From the NCBI GenBank assembly GCA_963725415.1, contig CAVRZY010000104.1:18348-82347 (forward strand): 64,000 nt of DNA, in the 5' to 3' direction. A program made the translations under genes and the position numbers. This document shows positions 1 to 9,436 of the stretch, one piece after another; position 1 is the first letter of the stretch, and each line of letters opens with the position of its first letter. The notes under the pieces were generated by a model, which saw nothing but the letters and a program-made list of their open reading frames with translations, made no database searches and had not been told where the DNA came from. This stretch comes from CAVRZY01 sp963725415. GTDB taxonomy: Bacteria > Acidobacteriota > Terriglobia > Bryobacterales > Bryobacteraceae.

Positions 1-281
1 ATGTTGGCTTCCAGGATCCGCACGTCGCGCTCGTTCAGCCCTTGGGAGGACCGGCGGCGCTGCTGGAGTTCCTGGTCGCTGATGGCGTGGCGCGCTTCGA
101 CGAGCACATTGCGCACGCCCAACTGCTCGATGAAACGGAGCGATTCCTCGCGCGCGCCGGCGCCGATCGACAACATGCCGATCACGCTTCCCACCCCGAA
201 AACGATGCCGAGCGCCGTCAGAAACGTCCGCGTCTTTTGCGCGCGCAGGTTCTGGGCCGCCTGTTTGAGGTCGCCGGTCAT
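1..281 (-). CDS. MacB/FtsX-type ABC transporter permease, N-terminal part (runs off window)
   Basis: Inner-membrane permease, probably of a tripartite export system. Reading the minus strand from an ATG at 281 gives MTGDLKQAAQNLRAQKTRTF and then a hydrophobic first membrane segment (LTALGIVFGVGSVIGML), the usual start of MacB-like permeases, followed by a periplasmic region. The ATG overlaps the stop of the upstream adaptor gene as ATGA (278-281), so translation is probably coupled. Only about 93 residues are visible. Whether an ATPase follows cannot be seen. Family assignment is fairly secure from the N-terminal pattern and from the three adaptor genes upstream. Confidence 0.85.
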   Translation of the reverse strand, partial: MTGDLKQAAQNLRAQKTRTFLTALGIVFGVGSVIGMLSIGAGAREESLRFIEQLGVRNVLVEARHAISDQELQQRRRSSQGLNERDVRILEAN

Positions 282-1562
282 GACTTGGATATCGCCTGCA
301 TGGCCCCGCCCTTGCGCTCCTGCTTCCTGGCCCCCTGATCGGGACTGGCCATGGCGACCTGCTGGCCTTCCTGGAGCCCGGTGACGACCACCTTGTCCTC
401 GCTGCGTCGCACCATCTTCACGTCCCGCGCGAGGAAGCCCTGTCCGGCCCGCAGGTAAACGTAGGTCCGCCCGTCGCTTTCAAAGAGGGCCTGGGCGGGG
501 ATCCAGAGAACGTTGTCGAGCTTGCCGGTCAGGATTCGAATGACGATGCTCATGCCGGGGCGCAACTCGGGGCTGGGGTTGTCGATCGACACGCGGCAGT
601 CAAAGTAACGGTCCCAGGGCGGCCCGGTGGTGCCGCCGATCACCTTTACCTTGCCGCTGAACTTGCGCCCAGGGAGGGCGACGACGGAGAGCTGGGCCGG
701 CTGGCCCTCGGCCAAGTGGCCGCGGTCGAGTTCGCCGATGCGGGCTGTCCCCTCCCAGCTTTCCAGGTCGGGGATCTGCGCCACCCCCATGCCGGGGCGC
801 GCCTGATCGCCCACCTGATAGGCGGGCACCTGCATGCCCCAGCGGATCATGCCGTCGGTGTTCTGCTGGAGCGCGACGTAGCCGGGTTGCGTCGCTTTCA
901 AGGTCATCGACTCGATATTGCGCCGGGCGATTTCCCCCTTCACCTTGGCCTTGGCGATGCCGGCCTTTTGAAGCGCCACGCCCGCCGCGGCTGTGGCCTG
1001 GCGGTTTGTGAGGTCGGCTTCGAGCTGCTTCAGCCGGTCCTGGGCGGCCTGAAGCGCCAACTCATTCTGGCGCGCCTTAAGGCGCGCGTACACCTCGTTG
1101 CGGCGACACTTCGAGCTCATTGACACGGACGTCCGTGCGCGCCTGGATCAGTTGCGCGCGTGTCTCCTCCTCGCGCGCCTGGTTTTCGTTCTCGGCCTGA
1201 ATGAGCTGCTGCTGGGCCTCCGCCAGATCCGCTTCCGCCTCCCGCAGGTTGAATTCCTGCTCGGTGGTATCGAAGGCCACCACCACGTCGTCTTGCTTCA
1301 CCTCCTCGCCGTTGCTGCGGAGCGAGGTGATGGTCAGCGAGCCTCCCCCGGTCATCGGCACGGTCAGCATCTGGGTCTTGCCGCCCTGGAGCTCTCCGCG
1401 GGCGCTGACCGCGAAGCTAACGTCGCTGCGCTTGACCGTGGTTACCGGGACGCCGAGCTTCGGCTCGGTTGCGGGTGCCCGGTACAGCCCCAGCGCGGCG
1501 ATGCCGATCAAGGCCAGGGGCAGCGGCGCGGCACATCCGGCGATGACAAGGTTGCGGCTCAT
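278..1562 (-). CDS. HlyD/RND-type periplasmic adaptor subunit (third of three), frameshifted
   Basis: Membrane-fusion (adaptor) protein of an export pump, about 427 residues once one frameshift near 1107 is repaired. It starts at 1562 (MSRNLVIAG, then a hydrophobic anchor). The first part holds a barrel-sandwich half and the start of a long coiled-coil hairpin rich in Glu/Gln/Ala. After the break a second frame continues the hairpin and the beta-barrel half (LRPGMSIVIRI, VVVTGLQEGQQVA). The two frames join cleanly in the coiled coil (NELEV then RRNEVYAR), which suggests a one-base insertion rather than two genes. Start and stop both overlap their neighbours as ATGA, so it is the third gene of a coupled operon. 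Confidence 0.85.
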
Positions 1563-2800
1563 GACTTGGGGCGCTCCTTGCTTTCCGGTTCCACCGTCGC
1601 CACCTTGCTGTTCTCCGCCAGGCCCTTGACGGCCACCTCGTCCGGGTTGCGCGCCAGGACAGTGACTTCGCGTGGTTCGTAGTGGCCGCCCCGGGCCAGA
1701 TAGACGATCGGCTTGCCTTGCCTGGTGAACAGCGCCTTGGCCGGGATGCTGATGGCCTCGGGAATTCGGTTCACCACCACGTCCATGCTGCCGTTCATGC
1801 CCGGGCGCAACCGTGGATCGGGCTGTGCGATGTGGGCGAAACCGCGAAAAGTACTTGTGGGCGGCCACTCGAAGCTCATCACGGTCATGGGCGAAAGCTG
1901 GTTCAGTTTCGCGGGGTACGGGGTTTCGGGCAGCGAGTCGATTCGCACGCGCACGTCCTGGCTGAGCGCGATCAGGCCGCGATCAATCTCCTCGATCTTA
2001 CCCTCCATCTCCAGCGTGTCCAGGTCCGGGATCTCCCCGAGCGCCCCGCCGGGCCAGGCCTGGTCGCCCACCTTGAATGGTTTGGCGTTCATCCAGCCCT
2101 GCGAGTAATTCGGCAGGTAGACGATGAGGCCCGCGATGGGCGCCTTGAGCTCCATCTTGGAGAGGCGTTCCTTGGTGAGGTTCACCTCGGCCTGGGTCTT
2201 GTCGCGCTGCCGTGTCAGCGAGGCGGCCTTGGCGCCGCTGGAAACCTCGTTCAGGGCCACCTGTGCCTCCTGCGCGGCGAGTTTTCTCTCGGCCAGGCTG
2301 AGCTCGATTTTGCTTTCCTCGGCCTTGAGGCGGCTGACGATCTCGGCCTTCGAGACTTCGAGCTTGGCGTTTTCCACCTGATAACGCGCTTCGCCGAGCG
2401 CACGCTTGTCCTGCTCGGCGGTGATGCGCGCCTCCGCGACGGCCTGATCGAGCGCGGCCTGGGCCTGATTTAGCGCGGCCTCTTTTTCGGCCAGTTGCCG
2501 TTTCGCGCTGCTAGGGTCGAAGCGTACTACGGGATCGCCTTCCTTGACGCGCGAGCCGGAAGCGGCCAGCCAGACGATGCGCAGCTCGGGAACGTTTACC
2601 GGCGCGACGATCTGCACCGAGCGGCGCGCCTTCAGCTCGCCCCGGCAGCGAACAATGACCAGGAACTCGCCCTTGCGCGCCTGGGCGGTAGGCAGCGTTG
2701 CGGAGGCCTGCGCCAGGTGCAGGCGCCAGGCGCCCACACCAGTCGTCCCCAGGACAGCCAGACCTCCAATCCACAGAACGGCCCTCCAACGGCGTCTCAT
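1559..2800 (-). CDS. HlyD/RND-type periplasmic adaptor subunit (second of three)
   Basis: Adaptor protein of 413 residues. It begins with a single N-terminal membrane anchor (about residues 8-25), then a lipoyl/barrel-sandwich half, a long alpha-helical hairpin (about 95-215), the second lipoyl half with the motif LKAPIAGLIVYLPNY, and a beta-barrel domain (LRPGMNGSMDVVV). It shares architecture but not close sequence with the adaptors on either side, so this is an old duplication. Start (2800) and stop (1559) overlap the flanking genes as ATGA. The gene is intact. Confidence 0.9.
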   Translation of the reverse strand: MRRRWRAVLWIGGLAVLGTTGVGAWRLHLAQASATLPTAQARKGEFLVIVRCRGELKARRSVQIVAPVNVPELRIVWLAASGSRVKEGDPVVRFDPSSAKRQLAEKEAALNQAQAALDQAVAEARITAEQDKRALGEARYQVENAKLEVSKAEIVSRLKAEESKIELSLAERKLAAQEAQVALNEVSSGAKAASLTRQRDKTQAEVNLTKERLSKMELKAPIAGLIVYLPNYSQGWMNAKPFKVGDQAWPGGALGEIPDLDTLEMEGKIEEIDRGLIALSQDVRVRIDSLPETPYPAKLNQLSPMTVMSFEWPPTSTFRGFAHIAQPDPRLRPGMNGSMDVVVNRIPEAISIPAKALFTRQGKPIVYLARGGHYEPREVTVLARNPDEVAVKGLAENSKVATVEPESKERPKS

Positions 2801-3840
2801 GGCGTTGGCGCCCCCGGCTGGATGACGACGGCCGCGGAGAGGTCGGGTAGCAGACGCGGATCGGACCGCGTCAAGCGGAAAACAGCCACGAAGTTCTTGA
2901 TTGGGCTTCCGACCGCTGTGTTGGCCACCGGGCTGACGGATTCGAACACGCCTTCGAAGATCAAGTCGGGATAAGCGTCCAGTTGCACCCGAGCTTTGGT
3001 CCGCGCCGAGAGCACGGTGTTGTCCGGCTCGTTGATGGTGGTATGAACCAGCATCTCGGAGGGGTCAAAGATCTTCATCAGGGGTTGACCGGCCCAGAGC
3101 TGGTCACCCTCCTGCGCAGGTCCCATGGAGCCGCCGCGCCAGATGTTCTCGAGCGCTACCATGCCGTCGATCGGCGCCTGCAACACCAGCTTCCCGGCGT
3201 TGTTTTTCGCCCGATCGAGAGCCACTTTCTGCCGTTCGGCCTGCAACTCGACGATGCGCAGAGCCGCGGCCTCGGCCTTCAAGCGCAACTCGTGGGCTTT
3301 CCTGAGCCTTTCCACGCGTGCTTCGGCGCCCTCGGCCTTGGCTTCGTTTTGGAGCCGTTCGATCTCGCTCAGGATGGGGCCCTTGCCCAGTTGGAGCCGG
3401 GCCTTCTCGAAATCGGCCTCGGCCTGCCGGAGGTCGATCAGGCGCTTCTCAACGTCCACCCGGTTCTGCGCCTGCTTCTGCCGCACCTGGTGGCTCAGGT
3501 CGTCAAACTTGGCCTGCGCCTCCAGCGCGTCGTCGAGTTGCTTGGTACGGTCAAACTCGGCCAGCAGGTCGCCTTTGGCAACCTTGGTGCCGCTGCGCGC
3601 AAGCCGGACGAGCGTGATTCGGCCACCCTGTCCTTCCAGCCGCGGAACCTGGATGGAATAGACGCGAACGGCGCGTACAGTGCCGGTAGCGCGGATCGTC
3701 CGTACGCGGGTCCCCTGGGCGGGCGGGGCCGCTGGGGCGGCCGAGCCATCCGCTTGCACAACCGGAGCGCGCCCGCAACCCCCAGCAATCAGCAGGCCAA
3801 AAACCGCCGCAGGCGTCACCCCGATCAGGATTCGTGTCAT
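2797..3840 (-). CDS. HlyD/RND-type adaptor lipoprotein (first of three)
   Basis: First gene of the export operon, 347 residues from the ATG at 3840, which has a GGAGG about twelve bases upstream. An in-frame start further upstream would add an unlikely charged leader. The N-terminus is a lipoprotein signal with a lipobox-like IAGGC (Cys about residue 22), so this adaptor is probably lipid-anchored while the next two have membrane helices. Then come a lipoyl half (ITLVRLARSGTKVAKGD), a long coiled-coil hairpin (about 100-190), the second lipoyl half (LQAPIDGMVAL) and a beta-barrel. Its stop overlaps the next start as ATGA. Confidence 0.88.
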   Translation of the reverse strand: MTRILIGVTPAAVFGLLIAGGCGRAPVVQADGSAAPAAPPAQGTRVRTIRATGTVRAVRVYSIQVPRLEGQGGRITLVRLARSGTKVAKGDLLAEFDRTKQLDDALEAQAKFDDLSHQVRQKQAQNRVDVEKRLIDLRQAEADFEKARLQLGKGPILSEIERLQNEAKAEGAEARVERLRKAHELRLKAEAAALRIVELQAERQKVALDRAKNNAGKLVLQAPIDGMVALENIWRGGSMGPAQEGDQLWAGQPLMKIFDPSEMLVHTTINEPDNTVLSARTKARVQLDAYPDLIFEGVFESVSPVANTAVGSPIKNFVAVFRLTRSDPRLLPDLSAAVVIQPGAPTP

Positions 3841-3942
3841 CGCGCGGATCCGCCTCCACAAAGTCTGACGTCTAACGCCACTCCATGGTTTAGACGCAAG
3901 AACGACGCATTGGTTCCCCAAGCGCCCCTCCGTCTTGTAGCT

Positions 3943-4056
3943 TCATAATAGCAGATCGAGGAGCCGTTCCGTCTCTTGCGCCTGTAATCGCAACCCACTG
4001 AGACCGAGGTGGCTCTTCCAATCCGGGAAACAGTGCTCGATTTGGATGTGCTGGGC
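3943..4056 (-). pseudogene. IS4-type transposase C-terminal relic
   Basis: On the minus strand an in-frame stretch reads QHIQIEHCFPDWKSHLGL followed by a Leu/Arg-rich tail and a stop at 3943. This matches the conserved E-x-F-x-D-W-K region near the C-terminus of IS4-type DDE transposases (recalled pattern, no search run). Nothing upstream continues the transposase, and no inverted repeats were identified. It is a short dead fragment left in the intergenic space before the next gene. Confidence 0.55.
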
Positions 4057-4195
4057 AGGCAACGGGCAGCCAGTGTTTTCAGTGTCTTACCTACCCGGCG
4101 AGCCCAAGCTGTTCCGGCTTGCTCGTCTGCGGTGGGGTAGAGGTTCCGGCTACCGCTCCCCAGAGCGCTCCGGCGGAAACCCGCGCGGATCGGCT

Positions 4196-4411
4196 TCAAC
4201 AACCTCGTTCGTGAAGAACATCGACCGGCACTAGGGAAGCCCGATTCGGAGACAGCAGTGAACCGCCGGATGACATCTTTACTTCGTGAACCTGGGCCGG
4301 GCGCTTCTTCCTGAAGACCACAATCGCTGAGGAAACCAGGGCGTCTGTGAACTGCACATCTGCCGGACAGAAGCGGTGGATGTGGAGCAGTTCAACCCGC
4401 CAGCCCGGCAG
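4196..4411 (-). pseudogene. relic of an N6-adenine DNA methyltransferase (Eco57I-like)
   Basis: The minus strand encodes LLHIHRFCPADVQFTDALVS followed by a segment ending in HEVKMSSGGSLLSP. This resembles the region after the NPPY motif in Type IIG/Eco57I-like adenine methylases, where RFDP.DVQF.DALVSSAVVWFRK is typical. Both ends are lost and no catalytic motif is present, so it is a degraded fragment. With the adjacent IS4 relic it marks 3.9-4.45 kb as decayed accessory DNA. The assignment rests on recalled family pattern only. Confidence 0.45.
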
Positions 4412-4463
4412 CGAAGTAGCGGGCGGCCCGCGACAAGCTCGGTTACCGACGCTGCGCAACGGC

Positions 4464-4469
4464 TATAAT
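4464..4469 (+). promoter_or_regulatory. perfect TATAAT -10 box upstream of spermidine-synthase-like gene
   Basis: TATAAT lies 20 bases before the ATG at 4490. No good -35 hexamer is visible (TTACCG at a 15-base spacing is weak). No Shine-Dalgarno is seen between the box and the ATG. Confidence 0.4.
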
Positions 4470-4489
4470 CTCTGTCTTAGCCGGATCCC

Positions 4490-6535
4490 ATGGCTCTCTA
4501 CGCGGCGACTGTTTTTCTGGCGGCCTTCCTGCTGTTTCAGATCCAGCCCATGATCGCCAAGATGATTCTGCCGTGGTTCGGCGGGTCTTCTGCGGTCTGG
4601 AGCACCTGCATGCTGTTTTTCCAGGTGGCGCTGCTGCTGGGCTACCTCTACGCGCACTGGCTGCACGAAGGCCTGAGCGCCCGCTGGCAGAGGATCGTGC
4701 ACACGCTGCTGTTGCTGGCCAGCCTGGCCGTGCTGCCGGTGGCGGCGGATGCTGCCTGGAAGGGCAGTGCTGTGGACAATCCGTCGTGGCGGATACTGGG
4801 CCTGCTGGCGGCCACGGTGGGCCTGCCCTATTTCCTGCTGTCCACCACCAGCCCGTTGCTCCAGTCTTGGTACGCCAGAACGCACGTGGGAGCGATTCCC
4901 TATCGCCTGTTCGCGCTTTCCAACCTGGCCTGCATGCTGGCGCTATTGACTTACCCGGTGCTGGTGGAACCGAGCCTCAGCACACGGGTGCAGGCACAGG
5001 TCTGGTCGGGCGCCTACGCCTGTTTCGCGGTCTTGTGCGTCGCCATCGCCTGGCGCAGCGCCCGGAAATGCGCGCGGACGACGGATCCGGCGGCGGCCGA
5101 GGCGGCGCCTGAGCCGCCCGGTCGGGCGCTGCGTCTGCTGTGGATAGCGCTGGCTGCCTGCGCATCCATTTTGCTCCTCTCGGTCACCACCTACTTGACT
5201 CAGGACGTCGCGGCCATCCCGTTCTTGTGGATCTTGCCCCTCAGCGTCTATCTGCTGAGCTTCATCCTCTGCTTCGAAGCGCCTCGGCTGTACTGGCGCG
5301 CGGTGTACCTTCCGCTGTTGATTCTCGCTCTGGGCGCGATGGCATACATGCTGTGGCCGGAGCGGGAGAAGTTCAGGGTGGTTCCGACGGTGGCTGTCTC
5401 GGTGGGCGCCCTGTTCGTGTTCTCGATGGTGTGCCACGGGGAGCTGGTCCGCACGAAACCGCACCCGCGGCACCTGACGATCTTCTATGTGATGCTCTCC
5501 ATCGGTGGCGCCACGGGCGGGCTTTTCGTGGGCCTGCTGGCGCCGAATCTGTTCAACGGCTACTACGAGTTCCCGATCGGGCTGGCGTTGTGCGCCGGCT
5601 TGGCGGTACTGGTGCTGCTCCGGGAGCGGCGGGCGTTTTTTCAGCGCTCCTGGGGACGGGTTTGCGGGCTGGCCGTGCTGGCTGCGCTGGGCGGTTATGT
5701 GGCGGTTCTTGGCTGGGTGGTCCGGGATTCCATCCAGGGGTACCGGCTGGTGGCGCGCAACTTCTACAGCCAGCTCCGGGTGCTGGAGGTGGATGAGGAC
5801 GATGGAGTCGGGGTTCGCCGAAAACTGCTGCACGGAGCGATCAACCATGGCGAGCAGATTCTCAGCGAGGCGTACCGGCGGAAGCCGGTGGCTTACTTCT
5901 GCCCTGAGACAGGCATCGGGCGCGCGATGCTGGCCGGCAAGGAGGGCGTGCCGCGCCGCATTGGCATCCTGGGGCTGGGCTGCGGGGTCCTGGTGGCCTA
6001 CGGGCATCCCGGCGACACCTTCCGGATCTACGAGATCAATCCTCTGGTCCTGGAGCTGGCCCGCAGCGAATTCACTTATCTTCGGGACACGCCGGCGCGG
6101 GTGGAAGTGGTGCTGGGGGACGGGCGCCTGTCGCTGGAACGGGAGCCGGACCAGCACTTCGACATTCTGGTGATGGACGCTTTCTCCGGCGACTCCGTTC
6201 CGGTGCACCTGATCACCAGAGAAGCTTTCCGTACTTATCTGCGGCACCTCAAGCCCGGGGGAATCCTGGCGGTGAACGTCTCGAACAAATATCTGGACCT
6301 GCGCCCGGTGATGGAGCGCGTCGCGCGTCACTTCGGCAAAGTGGCCCTGTATTTCAGTTTCACTCCGGAGGATGACGATCTGCTGTGCTTCGGTGTGGGT
6401 TGGGTGCTGATCGTAGATGCGGCTGCGGGCCAAGCCGTGTCCTCGCAGCTCGGCTCGGGTGAGGCGCTCCAGGCGCGCGCCGATTTCCGCATCTGGACCG
6501 ACGATTTCTCCAACATGTATCGGATTTTGAAGTGA
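4490..6535 (+). CDS. membrane-fused spermidine synthase-like protein
   Basis: 681 residues with two parts. Residues 1 to about 420 contain roughly ten or more hydrophobic helices with short loops, the membrane half of the 'fused MFS/spermidine synthase' family. From about 480 there is a Rossmann methyltransferase-like domain with the SAM-type loop GILGLGCGV (about 486-494), an acidic residue after the second strand (YEINPLVLELA), LGDGR, and the aminopropyltransferase signature DAFSGDSVP (about 563). By family it could make polyamines or act on a related substrate. The substrate cannot be told from sequence. The gene is intact and stands alone between relics and the CHAT operon. Confidence 0.85.
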   Translation: MALYAATVFLAAFLLFQIQPMIAKMILPWFGGSSAVWSTCMLFFQVALLLGYLYAHWLHEGLSARWQRIVHTLLLLASLAVLPVAADAAWKGSAVDNPSWRILGLLAATVGLPYFLLSTTSPLLQSWYARTHVGAIPYRLFALSNLACMLALLTYPVLVEPSLSTRVQAQVWSGAYACFAVLCVAIAWRSARKCARTTDPAAAEAAPEPPGRALRLLWIALAACASILLLSVTTYLTQDVAAIPFLWILPLSVYLLSFILCFEAPRLYWRAVYLPLLILALGAMAYMLWPEREKFRVVPTVAVSVGALFVFSMVCHGELVRTKPHPRHLTIFYVMLSIGGATGGLFVGLLAPNLFNGYYEFPIGLALCAGLAVLVLLRERRAFFQRSWGRVCGLAVLAALGGYVAVLGWVVRDSIQGYRLVARNFYSQLRVLEVDEDDGVGVRRKLLHGAINHGEQILSEAYRRKPVAYFCPETGIGRAMLAGKEGVPRRIGILGLGCGVLVAYGHPGDTFRIYEINPLVLELARSEFTYLRDTPARVEVVLGDGRLSLEREPDQHFDILVMDAFSGDSVPVHLITREAFRTYLRHLKPGGILAVNVSNKYLDLRPVMERVARHFGKVALYFSFTPEDDDLLCFGVGWVLIVDAAAGQAVSSQLGSGEALQARADFRIWTDDFSNMYRILK

Positions 6536-6551
6536 TGGCGGCGGCCAAGGA

Positions 6552-6579
6552 GGGGGCCGGCGCGGGAACGCCGGCCCCC
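6552..6579 (+). terminator. GC-rich hairpin after spermidine-synthase-like gene
   Basis: A perfect 11-bp inverted repeat, GGGGGCCGGCG / CGCCGGCCCCC, with a six-base loop lies 16 bases after the stop at 6535. There is no T-run, so it may be a weak or factor-assisted terminator or an mRNA-end stabiliser. Confidence 0.55.
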
Positions 6580-6589
6580 AGTCCCTCGG

Positions 6590-6793
6590 TCACCTCTGAA
6601 GAGCTGTCTGTGGCTGCTCCGGAGGTGCTTCCAGTGTCGTGCGCAGACGGCGCACGAGAGATTCCGGGGCGAACGACTTCTGTACGGCCGGCGTCGCCAG
6701 CCCGTCTGGGCATGCCGCTGTCAGTCTCAGGATCCCAGCATCCTGGTGGACCAGCAGCACCGACTCTCCGGGGCCTGCCACTGTGCTCTCCAT
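6590..6793 (-). pseudogene. relic of a response-regulator receiver domain (internally deleted)
   Basis: The minus-strand reading frame has GPGESVLLVHQDAGILRL, resembling the first strand and acidic turn of a receiver domain, then AVQKSFAPESLVRRLRTTLE, resembling the last helix (usually QKPF.P..L...VR..L). The middle of the domain, including the phospho-Asp, is missing, so it cannot function as a receiver. It probably derives from a hybrid histidine kinase. The rest of 6580-6944 shows nothing I recognise. Confidence 0.4.
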
Positions 6794-6944
6794 CCACGGC
6801 CCTCCAGGCTGCCGTCGAACTGGCCCAGCACTTCGAAGCAGCCGGAGGGCCCATTTAGTGGATTAGTGTGATTCGCGGCAGTTTTATTTCATACCCCCGC
6901 AAAATATTCAGGTCCCACCCCAGCAGGGGTCGTGGCTAGGCGAA

Positions 6945-9436
6945 TCAGAAGTCCGGCGAGCGGGTGAAGACCTGAAACGGAGCCCAGTAGTAAGGCTTAC
7001 GGTAGGGGCCCGGGGAGCGGAGCAGGGCCAGCTTGGCGGAGCGGAGCGCTTCGGCGACTCCACTGTTTTCACTAAGGCGGGCATACAGCCCGACCATCAA
7101 CTGTGCGGTGGAACGGTCGTTGACGTCCCAGAGGCCGGCGACCACGTTGCGGGCTCCGGCCTGGAGGAACACCCAGGCGAACCCCACCAGCCCCTCGCCG
7201 GCGTAGAGTCTGGCGCCCGCCCCCCGGCAGGCCGAAATGGTAACCAGCCGGGCTTGCAAGGGGATGCCGACGACTTCGCGGGCGTACAGCTTGCAGACTT
7301 CGTCTTTCGGCGACAGGATCACGGCGGAGTCCAGGGGGCTTTCCCGATTGGCGGTGGCGTGGGCCGAGAAGTGAATCAGCGAGAATTGACCGGGATTGGC
7401 TTCCCGATAAGCCCCAGGATGGGCCGCGGCGCCCGTAATGGTCAGTTGCGGGGAGTGGGCGAACCGTCGCCGGATGCCCTCCAGTTCCCTCTCGACATCG
7501 GGCAGAGGGGGAAACTCGCTGCCCGGCGGAACGGGATTGCCGATCAACAGGAGCGAATCGGAGGCGCCGCGCCTGTCCTGGGCGCCCGTCGCCAGCATAG
7601 CCAGCGAAGGAACCACCGCAATCGTCACGTCCTCAAGCCAATAGTGCGGCCGCTCACCGGCTACGGGCAGCGTCTCCAGGTTCAACCCGTGCAAGCAGCC
7701 GTCGGGCGCCACAATGACCCGCGCGCCCGGGGGTATGAGTTTGGCCAGCGGGGCGAGCAGAAGTCCATAGAGCCGCCGGCCTGCGGGATTGCCGGTCTCG
7801 ATCGGATCGCGCAGGCTTTGGATGGCCCCTCTGTAAGCCTCGACGATAGGCTTAAATTCCGCTTCGGGAGGCAGGACAAAAGACTCCACCCTTTGCGGCG
7901 TGACGACCCACAGGAACGAGCGGCGCGGGGCCAGCCAAAAGGACAGCAGGATCGCCTTCCTGGTTCTGGCGGCCTCCCGGTAGGAGGCAACGCCGGCCAA
8001 CGGCAAGGAGGGCTGCTCCAGGCCAAGCTTCTGGGCCAGGAGCCTGGCCCGGCACGATTCAGCGACCTCGAGCGCCCGTTCCCTCTGCCCCCGGCTCATC
8101 AGGAACTCGACGTAGTCTTGGTAGAAGCTAATCGCACTGGAGTGAAAGCTGAGCTTCCATTCATCCCGCACCAGGGCCGTCCGCGTCTTCTCGGCGCCGG
8201 AGAGCGCGCGTTGGAATTCCACTTCCGCCTTCCGCCACTGCCCGGTCTGGGCATACAGGTTTCCCAGCCCGGCCCGCGCTTCCAGCCCAGCCACACTCTG
8301 CTGAGCATCTTGGGCTGCCGCAAGTACCTCTCGGTAGCCTTTCTCGGCGGCCGCGAAATCTCTCCGGACCATGGCGATTTGGGCCGACCCCAGCAAAGTC
8401 CAGACCTGAGCCTCTGGGATACCCACCTGCCGGCTGAGTGCCAGCGCCTCCTGACTGTACTTCTCCGCCAAGCGCAAGTCGCCGGCATCAGCAGAGGTCT
8501 TGGCCAGGCTGTTCAGCCACTGGATGATCGAGTAGTTCTCCCCGAGGCGCCGGGACAGCTCCAGGGCCTTTTGAAAGCACGAGACGGCGGTTGGAAAGTC
8601 CCCTCGTTGGTAGTGGCTCTCACCGAGGTCTCCGAGCCAGATCTGCTGGCCGTAGGAATCGCCCACCTCACCGGCCACGGACTGGGCCCGAAGAGGAGCT
8701 CGACGGCCTTGTCGAAATCCCCCAGTTTGTGATAGCAAAGGCCGAGATTGCCAAGCGTGATCGCGATGAACTGACGGGCCCCGCTTTTTTCCGACAGAGC
8801 AAGGGTCCGCTCAAACCACAGGGCTGCCTCATCGTAGCGGGAACTGTGCAGCAGACTGAAGCCCAGGTTCCCGGAAGCGGCGGCCTCCAGGTAGAGGTCC
8901 CGCTGCTGGGTGGCCATGCGAAGCGCATTCCGGAAGCATAACTGGGCGGCAGTGATGTCGCCCAGCCGGGTGAGCGCGGTCCCCTTGCGCAACTCGATTT
9001 CCGCCAGCAGGACCGGGGATCCACATTCCGCAGCCAGGCGAGAGGCTTCCTCCAGCACTTTCCTGGCTTCCGCATACTCGGCCAGCAGGAACCTGGCATA
9101 GCCCTGGCTGAGGAGCCGGCGCGCCGCGAGCTCTCGAAAGTCAGGCCCCTCGGGCAGCTTTCCCTGGAGCAAGGGGAGCGCATCTTTGGCTTTCCCCTGG
9201 GCCAGCAGGACCTCGGCCTTCAGGATGCGGAATTGCCAGTGGTACTTCGACTGGGGGTGGTCGCGCCATTCTCCGTACCCCAGTTCAGCCTGGGCTAAGG
9301 CTTCCTTGAGATTGCCCAGGCGTATCTGGAGCCGCGCGTTCCGGTACGCCGCCTCCGGCGATGGACGCGCTGGATTGCCGCAGTTACTCCACAGAAGAAG
9401 GCCCGCCAGCGAGAGCAGGCCTAGCCAAAGCCTCAT
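6945..9436 (-). CDS. TPR-CHAT protein (caspase-like protease domain), one frameshift
   Basis: About 830 residues after repairing a one-base deletion near 8705, where frame KLGDFDKAVELLF continues as RAQSVAGEVGDS in the next frame. The N-terminus has a lipoprotein-like signal (LAGLLLWSNCGNP), then about ten TPR-like helical repeats (roughly residues 30-430) and a C-terminal CHAT domain. The caspase-type dyad is visible: His in HFSAHA (codon 7359-7361) and Cys in ISACRGAG (codon 7227-7229). By family, CHAT domains are clan CD proteases and the TPRs are expected to bind a partner or substrate. It is the last gene of a four-gene sigma/anti-sigma operon, and its ATG overlaps the preceding stop as ATGA. 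Confidence 0.85.

Noticed and set aside
4943..6433. 496-residue open frame on the minus strand
   Set aside because: It lies wholly opposite the spermidine-synthase-like gene. It is His/Gln/Arg-rich with no motif, a typical antisense shadow in GC-rich DNA.
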